This document shows positions 13,215 through 23,858 of a stretch of DNA of 64,000 nucleotides, one piece after another. This stretch comes from Vampirovibrio chlorellavorus (GTDB taxonomy: Bacteria; Cyanobacteriota; Vampirovibrionia; Vampirovibrionales; Vampirovibrionaceae). The DNA is taken from NCBI GenBank assembly GCA_001858525.1, contig LAPX01000004.1, forward strand, positions 372,001 to 436,000. The letters run 5' to 3'. The notes below the pieces were generated by a model, which was not told where the DNA came from, did not search any database, and saw only the letters and a program-made list of their open reading frames with translations. The first letter of the stretch is position 1; every line of letters starts with the position of its first letter. Made by a program: the position numbers and the translations under genes.

Positions 13215-15816
13215 ATTCCTCAAGTGGCTCCCCGGCCTCATCCTGCGCTCTTTGGCCCAAAACAAACTGAGAACCTTGCTGACCATTCTGGGCATTGCCC
13301 TAGGGGTGGGCATTTTGCTGGCCATCAATCTGGCCAACGAAATGGCGTTGGGCAACTTTAAAAACAGCATCAACCGGGTCAGTGGAGACAACAATCTCAC
13401 CATTTATCCCACCCAAAGCGATGTTCTGGATGAAAAGCTGCTGAACCAACTGCGCTGGATCTGGCTCATACCGGGCCAAGCCCCCAGTCACTTCAGCCCG
13501 GGCATTGAACAAACCGCCCTGTGGGCCGACACCCAAAAAACTCCTGATTTGGCAAACCCGCCCGAAGTGATTCGTATGCTAGGCGTAGATATGCTGTCCA
13601 GCTTTCAAAGCGATAGCCCGGACAGTATGAAGCTGACCAGCAGCGCTGCCAGCCCCTTTGATATTTTAAAACCCAACCATGCCTATGTGGGCGAAGTGCT
13701 GGCCCAAAAGCATCACTTGAAACCCGGCAGTCGCTTTGGCCTGTTCCTCAATGATGGCATCAGCTACTTTACCGTGGCTGGCATACTCTCTCGGGGGGAG
13801 CTGGGCGATGCTTACGGCGGGCATATTATGGTGATGGATTTATCCACGGCCCAACAGGCCTTTGGCTTGCAAGGCACCATTAACAAAATTGACATCCGGG
13901 TGCCAGAAACCGCCGTAGCCGAGGTGCAAGCCAAACTGAAAGCACAACTGCCGCCCGGCGTGGAAGTACATCGCCCCGCCCAAAAGGGGGAGCAGGTGGA
14001 AAAAATGGTGCGCTCTTATCAATACAACCTGACCACCCTGAGTTTTATCGCCCTGCTGGTAGGTGTGTTTCTGATCTACAACACCATGTCCATCACCATC
14101 ATCCGCAGACGTTCCGAAATTGGCACCCTGCGGGCCATTGGCTTTTCCAAGTGGCATATTTTCGGGCTGTTTTTGGTAGAAGCGCTGCTAATTGGCTTAT
14201 TGGGAACGCTACTGGGCTTGGGCTTTGGGGTCTTTCTGTCCCAGTTTGCGGTCAAAGCGGTAGCCACCACGGTGGCCGCCTTGTACACCGGACAAGTGCT
14301 GGATCAGTTTTCTATCAATCCGTGGCTGGTTGTGCAGGCCTTTGGATTCGGACTCATCATGACTTTAATAGGAGCATTGGCCCCCGTGCTGGAGGCCACC
14401 GCCGTGGCCCCCGCTGAAGCCAGCCGCAGAGCCACCTACGAATCCAAAATCTTTGAAGCCTCTGGCAAACTGAGCCTGCTGGGGCTGGTTTTTCTGGTGG
14501 GTGCAATCGTTAGCGCCCTGCAACCGCCCATTAACGGCTTGCCCATTTTTGGCTTTGTGTCCGCCCTGTGCATCATTTTAGCCATGGCCCTGTGGATGCC
14601 CCTACTGCTCAAGCTCTCCCTGGGCGGGTTACTACCCCTGTTAAAACGCACCCTAGGTATTGAAGCCAGACTGGGTGGATTGATTCTGCGGGGAGCCTTG
14701 GGTCGCACCGCCGTTTCCGTGGCCAGCCTGATGATAGGCATTGCCATGATGGTCAGTCTGGCGGTCATGATTAGCAGCTTCCGGCAAACGGTCATCACCT
14801 GGGTGGAGCAAACCCTGAAAGCCGACTTATGGATTGAGCCTGTTTCCAAATTCGACAGCAAGCAAACCGGACGCATTCAGGAAGGCGCTGTGGCCATTAT
14901 TCAAGCCATTCCGGGAGTGGCCGCCGTGGATGATTTTTATGAGTTTCCCATTGATTACCGGGGCAATCCCTCCAACTTGGGGGTGGGGCAATTTCAGGTC
15001 TTGGCCCGACACGGCAATTTGCAGTTTTTAGACAATGAGGCCCCCCAATCCGTTCTCAAGCGGGTTATGGCCGAACCCTCCGTGATTGTCACCGAAGCCT
15101 TTTCTACCCGTAACAAGGTGGGCAAAAACAGCGTGATTGAACTGGCCACCCCCACCGGCTTGCGAAAATTCCGGGTGCAAGGCGTTTATTACGATTATTC
15201 CAGTGACCTGGGCTATATCGTCATGCCCAGACAATGGTACAAGCCCTTTTACCAGGACAACCGCATGAGCAACCTGGCCGTTTACCTGAATCCGGGAGTA
15301 AACGCTGAAACGGTGCGTCAGGCCATTCATGCCCGCTTGCAAGGAAAAAGCCGACTGGACATTCGCAGCAATCAGGAACTGCGAGAGAACGTGCTGCGCA
15401 TTTTCGATCGCACCTTTGCCATTACTTACGCCTTGCATGTGATTGCCATTGCCGTGGCCCTGCTGGCAGTCATGAACGCCCTGTTCGCACTGGTTTTAGA
15501 AGCCCGCCGGGAGTTCGGACTGCTGAAATATCTGGGGGCCACCAATGCCCAAATTGGCAAAATAGTAATGGTAAAAGCAGCCCTACTGGGCCTATTCGGC
15601 AATCTCAGCGGCTTGGCCGTGGGGTTGGCCCTGTCGTTTTTGCTGATTGAAGTGATTAACAAGCAGTCCTTCGGGTGGACCATTCGCTTTGAACTGCCCT
15701 GGTTCTTCCTACTGCAATCCTTTGGTCTGGTGATGATCACCGCCATTGTGTCCGGAATAATTCCGGCCCGTATTGCCGCCAAAACCCCTGCCCCCCAAGT
15801 GATTAAAACGGAGTAA
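13207..15816 (+). CDS. Large FtsX-family ABC transporter permease (AttF/G-like, fused repeat)
   Basis: Inner-membrane permease of 869 residues with two FtsX modules in one chain. An N-terminal helix (about 17-40) is followed by a MacB-type periplasmic domain (about 45-270), then three helices with the FtsX block (about 280-410, including TLSFIALLVGVFLIYNTMS and RRRSEIGTLRAIGFSK). A second set starts near residue 440 with a further periplasmic domain (about 540-750) and a final FtsX triad (LHVIAIAVALLAVMNALFAL, EFGLLKYLGATNAQIGK). The ATG at 13207 lies within the last eight bases of the ATPase gene. The role is probably to extract or move lipid or lipoprotein in the envelope; the substrate is unknown. 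Confidence 0.9.
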   Translation: MNKFLKWLPGLILRSLAQNKLRTLLTILGIALGVGILLAINLANEMALGNFKNSINRVSGDNNLTIYPTQSDVLDEKLLNQLRWIWLIPGQAPSHFSPGIEQTALWADTQKTPDLANPPEVIRMLGVDMLSSFQSDSPDSMKLTSSAASPFDILKPNHAYVGEVLAQKHHLKPGSRFGLFLNDGISYFTVAGILSRGELGDAYGGHIMVMDLSTAQQAFGLQGTINKIDIRVPETAVAEVQAKLKAQLPPGVEVHRPAQKGEQVEKMVRSYQYNLTTLSFIALLVGVFLIYNTMSITIIRRRSEIGTLRAIGFSKWHIFGLFLVEALLIGLLGTLLGLGFGVFLSQFAVKAVATTVAALYTGQVLDQFSINPWLVVQAFGFGLIMTLIGALAPVLEATAVAPAEASRRATYESKIFEASGKLSLLGLVFLVGAIVSALQPPINGLPIFGFVSALCIILAMALWMPLLLKLSLGGLLPLLKRTLGIEARLGGLILRGALGRTAVSVASLMIGIAMMVSLAVMISSFRQTVITWVEQTLKADLWIEPVSKFDSKQTGRIQEGAVAIIQAIPGVAAVDDFYEFPIDYRGNPSNLGVGQFQVLARHGNLQFLDNEAPQSVLKRVMAEPSVIVTEAFSTRNKVGKNSVIELATPTGLRKFRVQGVYYDYSSDLGYIVMPRQWYKPFYQDNRMSNLAVYLNPGVNAETVRQAIHARLQGKSRLDIRSNQELRENVLRIFDRTFAITYALHVIAIAVALLAVMNALFALVLEARREFGLLKYLGATNAQIGKIVMVKAALLGLFGNLSGLAVGLALSFLLIEVINKQSFGWTIRFELPWFFLLQSFGLVMITAIVSGIIPARIAAKTPAPQVIKTE

Positions 15817-15821
15817 TCGCC

Positions 15822-16958
15822 ATGGTCTCCCTGCCATTATTTTTAAAAAAAATCCCCCGCTGGAGTTTACCCCTATTGGGCTTACTACTGTTAGTGCCGC
15901 TGGCCTTGGCCTTTCAGTACAAAGCGGCCTTGCCCGGTTATCAGTATCAATTCCCCCGAGATCATGCCTCTCATGAGGCATATAAAACCGAATGGTGGTA
16001 CTACACCGGCCATTTAAAAACGCAAGCGGGTAAGCGCTACGGCTATGAATTAACCTTTTTCCGCATCGGCAACGACCCCCAAATTCGCACCGATAACAAA
16101 TCGCCCTGGAATACCAATAACCTGTACGCGGCGCACTTTGCCCTGAGCGATGAAAATAAAAAAACCTTTTACTATTCGGAAAAACTCAACCGGGCAGGAC
16201 TCAATCAGGCAGGCGCCCGCAGCGATAGCTACTATGTGTGGAATGAACTGTGGTTATCCGAATTACTGGGCAATCAAATGCTATTGCGGGCCAATTCCCC
16301 CGATGGGCAGCAGGAAATCCATTTACTGCTCTCCAGCCTCAAGCCGCCGGTCATCCACGGACAGGGTGGGGTCAGCCAAAAGGCCTCCTGTGTGGGCTGC
16401 GCTTCGCATTATTACTCGCTGACCCGATTAAAAACTGAAGGCTTGCTGTTCATTGATGGCAAGGCCGAACCGGTGCAAGGTCTTTCCTGGATGGATCATG
16501 AGTTTGGCAGCAACCAGCTCAGTCGGGAGCAAACCGGCTGGGATTGGTTTAGCCTGCAACTCAACGACAACACCGAACTGATGTTGTATCTGCTCAGGAA
16601 TGAAAATGGAACCATTGATCCCAACTCCAGCGGCACCGTGGTGAACGGCCAAGGACAAAGTCGCCATTTAACCCTGAAGGACTTCAAGGTTATTGAAAGC
16701 GGGCAGCACTGGACCAGCCCGGCCAGCAAAGGCACTTATCCTTTGGGTTGGCAAATTCAGGTGCCTTCAGAAAAACTGGATTTGAAAGTAACGCCTAGCT
16801 TTGACAACCAGGAGCTTTACACCGCCGGGTCCACCAAGGTGGCCTACTGGGAAGGCAGTTCCAGCGTCAGCGGCAGCAGGACCGGAAAACCCGTTCAGGG
16901 CCAAGCTTATGTGGAAATGACCGGATACGCCAAAGAAAGCGTAAAAGGCAAACTGTAA
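15822..16958 (+). CDS. AttH-like lipocalin-domain protein (CrtC/AttH superfamily)
   Basis: 378 residues. An N-terminal basic stretch and membrane helix (about 12-30) suggest a signal anchor, with the rest outside the membrane. The conserved AttH opening is FPRDHASHEAYKTEWWYYTG, then YELTFFRIG and the central GLSWMDHEFGSNQ, matching the two lipocalin-like domains of the CrtC/AttH superfamily. It starts five bases after the permease stop. The order ATPase-permease-AttH is known from att-type operons and other diderms. The role is inferred to be a periplasmic lipid-binding or hydratase-like partner. Two closely spaced cysteines (SCVGC) are present mid-protein. Confidence 0.85.
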   Translation: MVSLPLFLKKIPRWSLPLLGLLLLVPLALAFQYKAALPGYQYQFPRDHASHEAYKTEWWYYTGHLKTQAGKRYGYELTFFRIGNDPQIRTDNKSPWNTNNLYAAHFALSDENKKTFYYSEKLNRAGLNQAGARSDSYYVWNELWLSELLGNQMLLRANSPDGQQEIHLLLSSLKPPVIHGQGGVSQKASCVGCASHYYSLTRLKTEGLLFIDGKAEPVQGLSWMDHEFGSNQLSREQTGWDWFSLQLNDNTELMLYLLRNENGTIDPNSSGTVVNGQGQSRHLTLKDFKVIESGQHWTSPASKGTYPLGWQIQVPSEKLDLKVTPSFDNQELYTAGSTKVAYWEGSSSVSGSRTGKPVQGQAYVEMTGYAKESVKGKL

Positions 16959-17052
16959 ACAACACCCCTTCACATTGCAGGTTCGCGCATTGATTTCGGC
17001 TACAATAAAGGCCGGTACGATGCCGCAATAGTGCTGCAATGGTGATGAAACG

Positions 17053-17565
17053 ATGTCTGCAAATTCACTGAAAACCAAATCGCAAAATGCACCGCTGTCT
17101 TTAACAGAGGCCCAACGCATGGCCAGCCTGCATCGCCAGAGTTCGCCCACCACCTCCAGAGAGGCCCTCGGCCGAGTACTGGAAAGTGCCCGCTTTGCAC
17201 TGGAATCTTTTGACGCGGATCAACTGATGACCACCCAGATTTCCTTAGAGGATACCCTGATTCGGGTTTTAGTGGCCATGAACAGCCTGAACATTCAGCC
17301 GGAATTGGCCATGCAACGAGCTTTAAGCCGCCTGCAAGAGGGGCATGCCCAAGGGACGTTTCACATTTACGTGGATCGGGTAGAAATACAGGCCCAAGGG
17401 GAAATTCGGGGCGAATGGCCTTTATACTCCCAATCCGATTATGAGGCGGCTTTACGCTTGGCCCATGAGTTGGGCTGCACCGTGGTGCATGAAGATTCCT
17501 GCCAGTTGGGCCTGTTTCAGCATGTTCGCCTGCATCAGGGCAAAGCAACGGCCCACTCGGCCTAA
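17053..17565 (+). CDS. Hypothetical protein, 170 residues
   Basis: I do not recognise this protein. After a Ser/Thr-rich first 40 residues there is a helical stretch (about 44-105), then a mixed alpha/beta C-terminal part. The segment DTLIRVLVAMNSLNIQPELAMQRALSRL loosely recalls the helix pair of MazG-like pyrophosphohydrolases, but the metal-binding glutamates are not seen, so no function is claimed. Its stop codon overlaps the start of the pseudouridine synthase gene by one base (TAATG), which suggests coupled expression. Confidence 0.75.
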   Translation: MSANSLKTKSQNAPLSLTEAQRMASLHRQSSPTTSREALGRVLESARFALESFDADQLMTTQISLEDTLIRVLVAMNSLNIQPELAMQRALSRLQEGHAQGTFHIYVDRVEIQAQGEIRGEWPLYSQSDYEAALRLAHELGCTVVHEDSCQLGLFQHVRLHQGKATAHSA

Positions 17566-18302
17566 TGGAAACAAACACCCCCATGATTCGACTGAATAAA
17601 GCCATCGCCGACAGCGGCTACTGTGCCCGTCGCAAGGCCGATGAACTGATTGCCCAAGGCAAGGTAAAACTCAACGGGGACGTGGTGACTGAACTGGGCA
17701 CCAAAGTAAACCTGGAAACCGATCACATCACGGTCAACGGGCAGCCCCTGCAATCGCCCCCCAAAGTGTATTTACTGCTCCACAAGCCGGTGGGCTATGT
17801 GACCAGCCGGAAAGCAGGCAAAACCCAAAAAAGCTTTTATGAACTGGTACCGCCCGAATTCCGCACCGTGGATCCGGCCGGGCGACTGGATCAAGATAGC
17901 AGCGGCACGCTGATTTTATCCAACGATGGGGATTTTATTTACAAAGTGACCCACCCACGGTTCCACTTGCCCAAGGTCTATGAAATTACCCTGGATCGCC
18001 CGCTGGAAGAAACGGATTTTCAGAAACTGAAAGACGGTGTGCGACTGATGCCAGAAAACAAGCTGGCCAAAATGACCCGCGTGGAAACAGTGAATGGCAA
18101 TCGCCCCACTTACCAGGTCGAACTGATCACCGGCTTCAATCGGCAGATCCGGCGCACCCTGATTGAACTGCGCTACCGGGTTCTCAGCCTGCATCGGGTG
18201 TCCTTTGGGCCGGTTCGGCTGGAAGGCTTGGGCGCTGGTCAAATTCGTCCGCTGACAGAAACAGAGCTGTCCAGTTTATTGGCGCTTCCGTTGCCAGAGT
18301 AA
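17565..18302 (+). CDS. RsuA/RluB-family pseudouridine synthase
   Basis: Converts a specific rRNA uridine to pseudouridine. 245 residues. An N-terminal S4 RNA-binding domain (IRLNKAIADSGYCARRKADELI) is followed by the catalytic domain with GRLDQDSSGTLILSNDGDF, where the Asp of GRLD is the nucleophile. FNRQIRRTLIELRYRVLSLHRVSFGP is the usual C-terminal family block. RluB (23S) is more likely than RsuA (16S), but sequence alone does not settle the target. The 3' end overlaps the convergent zinc-ribbon gene by 27 bases. Confidence 0.93.
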   Translation: METNTPMIRLNKAIADSGYCARRKADELIAQGKVKLNGDVVTELGTKVNLETDHITVNGQPLQSPPKVYLLLHKPVGYVTSRKAGKTQKSFYELVPPEFRTVDPAGRLDQDSSGTLILSNDGDFIYKVTHPRFHLPKVYEITLDRPLEETDFQKLKDGVRLMPENKLAKMTRVETVNGNRPTYQVELITGFNRQIRRTLIELRYRVLSLHRVSFGPVRLEGLGAGQIRPLTETELSSLLALPLPE

Positions 18303-18524
18303 GGGCAAAAACCCGGCCAATATAAACACCGGGAAGTGAAAGAGCCAAGTCAGCAAAAGCGTTAAAGCCAAACTACCCAGCAAAGTGAAAGCAAAGGTTG
18401 CCCACCCTGCTGTTGGCTTTGGCTCTGCGTTGAGCTCCGTTGATTTTTGCGGCAATAATTGCCCACAATGTGAACAATAGCGGTCGGTTTCCCGGGTTTC
18501 ACCTGAACAATTTGGACATGCCAT
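18276..18524 (-). CDS. Small zinc-ribbon membrane protein
   Basis: 82 residues from the ATG at 18524, which has an AAGGGGG sequence upstream. It starts MACPNCSGETR and continues CSHCGQLL, so two CxxC pairs form a classic N-terminal zinc ribbon. After a linker, one or two hydrophobic helices fill the C-terminal half, ending in a basic RKRQ. Proteins of this layout are common and mostly uncharacterised. A start at 18560 would add 12 residues. The C-terminus overlaps the convergent pseudouridine synthase gene. Confidence 0.75.
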   Translation of the reverse strand: MACPNCSGETRETDRYCSHCGQLLPQKSTELNAEPKPTAGWATFAFTLLGSLALTLLLTWLFHFPVFILAGFLPLLWQRKRQ

Positions 18525-18737
18525 GGCTACACTAACCCCCTTGATTCCTGAAAAAAACATTAAATTCTGAATGTTAGAGCTTTTATGCTCTTGTACGGGC
18601 GTCCCCGATAGGATACACTAGATATGTGAAGTGAGGGGAGCGAGTGCGTTTGAGAGAGATTTCATGCCGCTGGTCGCCTCTTTTACAATTTGATACTAGA
18701 ATGTTTACAAAGAGATCGGTTTGCATCTGAGGCGCTT

Positions 18738-21206
18738 ATGTTTGAAAGATTTACAGAAAAAGCAATCAAAGTCATCATGTTGGCCCAGGAAGAAGCACGT
18801 CGGTTAGGCCACAACTTTGTGGGCACCGAACAAATTTTATTGGGCTTAATTGGCGAAGGGACTGGCATCGCTGCCAAAACCCTGAAAGGCATGGGCGTTA
18901 ACCTCAAGGAAGCACGCGCTGAAGTCGAAAAGATTATTGGCCGAGGCTCCGGCTTTGTAGCCGTTGAAATTCCATTTACCCCCCGAGCCAAACGCGTTTT
19001 GGAACTGTCCTGGGATGAAGCCCGGCAGTTGGGACACAACTACATCGGTACCGAGCACTTGTTGCTAGGCCTGATCCGGGAAGGGGAAGGCGTAGCCGCT
19101 CGCGTGCTGGAAAATCTGGGCGTGGATCTGACCAAGGTCAGAAGCAACGTCATCCGCATGTTGGGCGAAACTCGGGGCGCTGCTACCACAGCCACCCCAG
19201 GGCGCAGCAAAACCCCAACTCTGGATGAATTTTCTACCAACCTGACCCAATCTGCTCAGGAACAGCGACTGGATCCGGTGGTGGGCCGTGAAAAAGAAAT
19301 TGAACGGGTGGTTCAAATCCTGGGCCGTCGTTCCAAAAATAACCCGGTGCTCATCGGGGAACCAGGCGTGGGTAAAACCGCTATCGCTGAAGGCTTGGCC
19401 CAACGTATCGTCAACGGCGACGTACCCGAAATCCTGAACGATAAAAAAATCGTGCAGTTGGATATCGGCCTGCTGGTGGCGGGTACCAAGTACCGAGGCG
19501 AGTTTGAAGAGCGCCTGAAAAAGGTCATGGATGAAATCCGGCAGTCCGGCAACATCATCCTGGTCATCGATGAATTGCACACCCTGATTGGGGCCGGTGC
19601 CGCTGAAGGGGCTATTGATGCCGCCAACATCCTGAAACCAGCCTTATCCAGAGGCGAGTTGCAGTGCATTGGGGCCACCACCATCAGCGAATACCGCAAG
19701 CACATTGAAAAAGACGCCGCGCTAGAGCGTCGTTTTCAGCCAGTCATGGTGGAAGAACCGTCTGTGGAAGAAACCATCGAGATCATGCGTGGGCTGCGGG
19801 AAAAATACGAAGCGCACCACAAACTGGTCATCACTGATGAAGCGCTGGAAGCGGCTGCCAAGTTGTCTTCCCGCTACATTGCCGATCGTTTCCTGCCCGA
19901 TAAAGCCATCGATTTGATCGATGAAGCCAGCTCACGGGTGCGTTTATCTTCCAGCGCCTTGCCGCCGGAAGGCAAAGCCCTGGAGAAAGATCTCAAAGGC
20001 ATCATTCGGGAAAAAGAACAGGCCATCCGTAACCAGGAATTTGAAACCGCCAGCGACCTGCGAGACAAAGAAGCAGAGCTGCGGGAAAAAATCCGGGAAA
20101 TGGCTGAAGACTGGAAAAAACAGCAGGAAGATAAAAAAATCCTGGTCACCGTCGAGCATATCGCTCATATCGTGTCCAGCTGGACTGGCGTGCCGGTTTC
20201 CAAGCTGACCGAAAGCGAATCCGAAAAGCTGCTTAAAATGGAAGATACCCTGCACGAGCGGGTTATTGGCCAGCATGACGCGGTGACAGCCATTTCCAAG
20301 GCCATCCGTCGAGCCCGTGTGGGTTTGAAAAACCCCAACCGGCCCATTGGCTCCTTCATTTTCAGTGGTCCCACCGGGGTGGGAAAAACCGAATTGGCCA
20401 AAGCCTTGGCCGATTACTTCTTCGGCTCTCAAGACAACATTATTCGGGTGGATATGTCCGAATACATGGAGCGGCACACGGTTAGCAAGCTAATCGGCTC
20501 GCCTCCAGGGTATGTTGGCTACAGCGAAGGCGGACAGCTCACCGAAATGGTGCGTCGTAAACCTTATGCCGTCATCCTGTTTGACGAGATCGAAAAAGCG
20601 CACCCCGATGTGTTCAACCTGTTGCTGCAAATTCTGGATGATGGTCGCCTTACTGATTCCAAAGGCCGCAACGTGGACTTCAAGAACACCATCATCATCA
20701 TGACCAGTAACGTGGGTGCACGGGGCATTGAAAACCCGACCCCGCTAGGCTTCTCGGTGAGCGATGATGATGAGAAGGCCCGCTACGAAAAGATGAAAGA
20801 AACTGTGATGGACGAAATGAAAAAAATGTTCCGTCCCGAGTTCCTGAACCGTCTGGACGACACCATCATCTTCCACCAGCTGACCAAAGAAGAAATCCGC
20901 AACATCGTGGACATCATGTTGCAGGATCTGATCAAGCGGTTGAGCAGCCAAAGCATGACTTTGTCCGTGCCGGATGAAGTCAAAGACGAGCTGGCCAAAG
21001 AAGGCTACAGTCCGTCTTACGGTGCGCGTCCCTTGCGTCGGGTTATCCAGAAGAAACTGGAAGACGAATTGTCTGAACAGATTCTGCTGGGTCGGTTTAA
21101 AGAAGGCGATAACATCTCTGCCAGCTTGAAAGATGGTGAGATCGTTTTTGACAAAACCGATGAAAAACCCGCTAAAAAAGCAGATTCTACCCAGGTAACC
21201 GCTTAG
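18738..21206 (+). CDS. clpC: ATP-dependent Clp protease ATP-binding subunit ClpC
   Basis: Hsp100 unfoldase that feeds proteins to ClpP. 822 residues. A double N-domain begins [20 protein letters not shown]. The first AAA+ module has [15 protein letters not shown] and [12 protein letters not shown]. The middle region has a UVR-like [19 protein letters not shown], which marks ClpC instead of ClpB. The second AAA+ module has [15 protein letters not shown] and [15 protein letters not shown]. The ATG at 18738 has GAGG six bases upstream and matches the family start; upstream starts are rejected. No McsA/McsB genes are adjacent. A small membrane protein follows after 20 bases. Confidence 0.97.
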   Translation: MFERFTEKAIKVIMLAQEEARRLGHNFVGTEQILLGLIGEGTGIAAKTLKGMGVNLKEARAEVEKIIGRGSGFVAVEIPFTPRAKRVLELSWDEARQLGHNYIGTEHLLLGLIREGEGVAARVLENLGVDLTKVRSNVIRMLGETRGAATTATPGRSKTPTLDEFSTNLTQSAQEQRLDPVVGREKEIERVVQILGRRSKNNPVLIGEPGVGKTAIAEGLAQRIVNGDVPEILNDKKIVQLDIGLLVAGTKYRGEFEERLKKVMDEIRQSGNIILVIDELHTLIGAGAAEGAIDAANILKPALSRGELQCIGATTISEYRKHIEKDAALERRFQPVMVEEPSVEETIEIMRGLREKYEAHHKLVITDEALEAAAKLSSRYIADRFLPDKAIDLIDEASSRVRLSSSALPPEGKALEKDLKGIIREKEQAIRNQEFETASDLRDKEAELREKIREMAEDWKKQQEDKKILVTVEHIAHIVSSWTGVPVSKLTESESEKLLKMEDTLHERVIGQHDAVTAISKAIRRARVGLKNPNRPIGSFIFSGPTGVGKTELAKALADYFFGSQDNIIRVDMSEYMERHTVSKLIGSPPGYVGYSEGGQLTEMVRRKPYAVILFDEIEKAHPDVFNLLLQILDDGRLTDSKGRNVDFKNTIIIMTSNVGARGIENPTPLGFSVSDDDEKARYEKMKETVMDEMKKMFRPEFLNRLDDTIIFHQLTKEEIRNIVDIMLQDLIKRLSSQSMTLSVPDEVKDELAKEGYSPSYGARPLRRVIQKKLEDELSEQILLGRFKEGDNISASLKDGEIVFDKTDEKPAKKADSTQVTA

Positions 21207-21226
21207 CTTAATCACGCCAGAGGCAG

Positions 21227-22261
21227 ATGAGCAATACCAATAAAACCAGCTATGAGGTCTCTCCATCCCTAACGACGGGGGTATCAGCGTTTGATCTGAT
21301 CCTTCCGCCTCAGGCGATACCTCTGCTGGTTTTATTGCTTCTGGTAACCCCCTTGGTCATTTTAACCGCCGAAAGCCTGATCGTTCCGCTTTTTGAATGG
21401 ATTCGGGCGCGCATTATGGTGGCAGCCGGACAAGAGCCCACCTTTGGGGATCTGCCATCCTACTTTTTTATCAAGCTAGGGGCCTTTAGCATCCTCTCTT
21501 TTTTGGGCGGCTTTCAGTTGTTGCTGCGTATCAAATCCATTTACTTCACCACATGGGCCAGGATTTTTCCCCGCCCCCACAGCCTGCATGTGGATTACCA
21601 AACGGATGGCAATCAGGGCATGACCGCTCTCATCCAATGGAAAATTTATCAGGTGGCCGCCATCTGCCTACCCCCCATTGTCATGGGTACCATCACCTTT
21701 ATTGTGGGGCTCATCGAACTCTACCTGTTTAATACCTTCAGCGATCTGTCCTTTATTGGACTGTCCATGCAACTCACCATTGAACTGTTCCTGATTATGA
21801 TGCTAGGACTGTTCACTCTGTTTGCTTTCTGCAATAGCCTCTGGAACGCTTTAACCTCTTTATTTGGAGACGTCATTGCCGTCACCGAACCGGATTTATC
21901 CAACTCGCTAATTTTACAGCGGTGCGGTCGCATTGCCTTTTGCTCCCCTTACGTTTATGTGTTGTTCCCGGCCTACGTCATTTTAATGCTCGGTATTTTC
22001 GCAGAAGTGTACTGGCTCTTAAGTAACGTAGACATTCACGATTTCACCAGTTTCCAGACCAATCTATTTCTCATCTTCGGGATGGAAGTTCTCACTGTGG
22101 CCTGGTACCTGGGCTTCAACTTTTTCAAGTTTTTTACCTATCACCACGGCCTGTCGCTCTATTACAGCAAGCTCCCCCCTCAACTGAGAGACTGTTTCAG
22201 CCCACCCCCCACCCGTAGCAACGCCCACCAAATAGCGGCACAACTCTTCGCCAAGCGCTAA
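21227..22261 (+). CDS. Multi-pass membrane protein of unknown function
   Basis: 344 residues, unrecognised. About six hydrophobic helices can be seen: near residues 30-55, 80-105, 140-168, 180-210, 238-265 and 280-300. A loop with HSLHVDYQTDGNQG lies between helices 2 and 3. The C-terminal tail is hydrophilic and Pro-rich. AGAGG lies just before the ATG. It starts 20 bases after the clpC stop and is probably in the same transcript. A perfect nine-base hairpin and a short terminator follow it. Confidence 0.8.
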   Translation: MSNTNKTSYEVSPSLTTGVSAFDLILPPQAIPLLVLLLLVTPLVILTAESLIVPLFEWIRARIMVAAGQEPTFGDLPSYFFIKLGAFSILSFLGGFQLLLRIKSIYFTTWARIFPRPHSLHVDYQTDGNQGMTALIQWKIYQVAAICLPPIVMGTITFIVGLIELYLFNTFSDLSFIGLSMQLTIELFLIMMLGLFTLFAFCNSLWNALTSLFGDVIAVTEPDLSNSLILQRCGRIAFCSPYVYVLFPAYVILMLGIFAEVYWLLSNVDIHDFTSFQTNLFLIFGMEVLTVAWYLGFNFFKFFTYHHGLSLYYSKLPPQLRDCFSPPPTRSNAHQIAAQLFAKR

Positions 22262-22304
22262 TTAAGCGCTAACTTCAGCCTTTCGGCCAGACCTTCTACT
22301 CTGC

Positions 22305-22327
22305 GCAGACAGAGGGATTCTGTCTGC
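22305..22327 (+). other. Perfect nine-base hairpin after the membrane protein gene
   Basis: GCAGACAGA and TCTGTCTGC flank a five-base loop. No T-run follows. It may be an RNA-stability hairpin or part of a two-hairpin termination site together with the one at 22376. Confidence 0.4.
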
Positions 22328-22375
22328 TCTCAGCTAAAAACTGTCAAACCCGATTTTCTACATACACTTTGAACA

Positions 22376-22399
22376 GCTCCTGTAAAAGCAGGATTTTTT
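22376..22399 (+). terminator. Candidate short rho-independent terminator
   Basis: TCCTG / CAGGA stem with a six-base loop, followed by six T. The stem is short, so strength is uncertain. Confidence 0.5.
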
Positions 22400-22514
22400 C
22401 GATTCTTTTCTGGATTTCCATCCCATCTCACCGAAACCACGGATAGGGCCCAAAGCCCGATTGAGCATTCCAGAATCCATGCCCACCAGTCCGCATTGGG
22501 AGCAGCCAGAATCC

Positions 22515-23816
22515 ATGGTATCACGTGTTTATACACCACTCATCACCCCGTACCAGCGTCCTCAGCAAAACGCTGGCAACGGCAATCCGGGAAGTATCAA
22601 CCCCGATGAGCGACGGGCGCCAGCCTGGCAGCCGCCCCAGCCGGATCAGCAACGGGCTCCCATCGAATCGGGGCCATCGAACTCTGGACTGAAAGCCATC
22701 CAGCACAACCAGTTCCAGAAAATACCACTAAACGATGTCATTCATGACTTCAACAACACCATGACCGCCCTGGGAGTGGATGATACCACCCAGCAGGAAG
22801 TGGCCACCTATCTGGGCGTGGTTCGCCTACAAGCAGGCAAAGATCAGCCGGAAGTGGGCTATATCAAACAAACCCTGCGCACCGCCGCCAACACCCTGGA
22901 TCAGTACATTTCCAAAGCGTTGGGTCAGCCCTCCAAAGTGGTGAAAGAATGGGTGGATGCCCTGCTGATGCAGGACATTGACTACAAAGCCAACATTGCC
23001 CCGGAAGAAATCGCCCCGCCAAAGGCCACAAGCCAACCACCAGGCTCGCAGGAACCCGAAACCGCTACCGAATCGCCAGCCCTCACAAAACCAGAAACCC
23101 TCAACGTCAAGACACAGCTCAAATCGCTGATTGAAACCGCCAAAACCTTTCAAAGCCAGCAACAGTACCCGCAGGCTGATGAAAAGCTGCAAACGGCCTT
23201 AAACTTACTTCAGGATCAAGACAAGCCGGACTGGGAAGGAAAAATCTGGGGGCTGCGAGGAAAAATTCTGGATCAAAGCGGGCAATGGCAAAAGGCCCTG
23301 AACGCCTACGAACAGGCCGCCAATCGCTTTGCCCAGGCACAGTTACCCCAAAAGCAGTCTTATGCCCTGCAAGCGGCCGCCTCTCTGCTGGAAGACCACG
23401 GGGACCTGCAAAAGGCCAAAGGCTACTACGAACAAGTGGTGGCTTTAGACGAGCTGGCGAACGATCCCAGAACACTGCTGCATTCCCTCAACGATTTGGG
23501 CAGCGTGGCCCTTAAAACCGGCGATGCCGCTCAGGCCATTCATGTTCTGGAAAAAGCGGCCAAATTCTTGCAAACAGAAGGCGTTTCACCAGCGGTCAAA
23601 AGTGATATTCAGGCCAATTTGGCGGCCGCTTACCGCAAAAACCAGAACTACAACCAAGCCATTGAAACCTATCAGCAATCCCTTAAAACCGCCAGGCAGG
23701 CTAAGGATAAAACACGCTACACCAGTGGATTGCAACAATTGGCCTCCCTGTTTGTTGAGGCCAATCAGCCCCAGAATGCCATGAAAGCCCTGCAACGCTT
23801 ACAGCAATTAGGCTGA
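22515..23816 (+). CDS. TPR-repeat protein
   Basis: 433 residues from the ATG at 22515 (GGGAG lies 12 bases upstream); ATG 22479 and TTG 22461 are alternatives. A Pro/Gln-rich N-terminal region (about 1-75) is followed by a globular or helical part and a Pro/Thr/Glu linker. From about residue 200 to the end there are five or six tetratricopeptide repeats, for example WQKALNAYEQAANRFAQ and YNQAIETYQQSLKTARQ. No signal peptide is clear. It is probably a scaffold for protein contacts; partners are unknown. The MITE-like element (copy A) lies just after its stop. Confidence 0.85.
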   Translation: MVSRVYTPLITPYQRPQQNAGNGNPGSINPDERRAPAWQPPQPDQQRAPIESGPSNSGLKAIQHNQFQKIPLNDVIHDFNNTMTALGVDDTTQQEVATYLGVVRLQAGKDQPEVGYIKQTLRTAANTLDQYISKALGQPSKVVKEWVDALLMQDIDYKANIAPEEIAPPKATSQPPGSQEPETATESPALTKPETLNVKTQLKSLIETAKTFQSQQQYPQADEKLQTALNLLQDQDKPDWEGKIWGLRGKILDQSGQWQKALNAYEQAANRFAQAQLPQKQSYALQAAASLLEDHGDLQKAKGYYEQVVALDELANDPRTLLHSLNDLGSVALKTGDAAQAIHVLEKAAKFLQTEGVSPAVKSDIQANLAAAYRKNQNYNQAIETYQQSLKTARQAKDKTRYTSGLQQLASLFVEANQPQNAMKALQRLQQLG

Positions 23817-23858
23817 ATCCGCCCGTTAGGCCGTAACGGGTTGATGATTAAAAATTTA

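Noticed and set aside
14436-14876. Antisense ORFs inside the ABC permease
   Set aside because: No ribosome site, no family features, and the permease frame is continuous with FtsX motifs.
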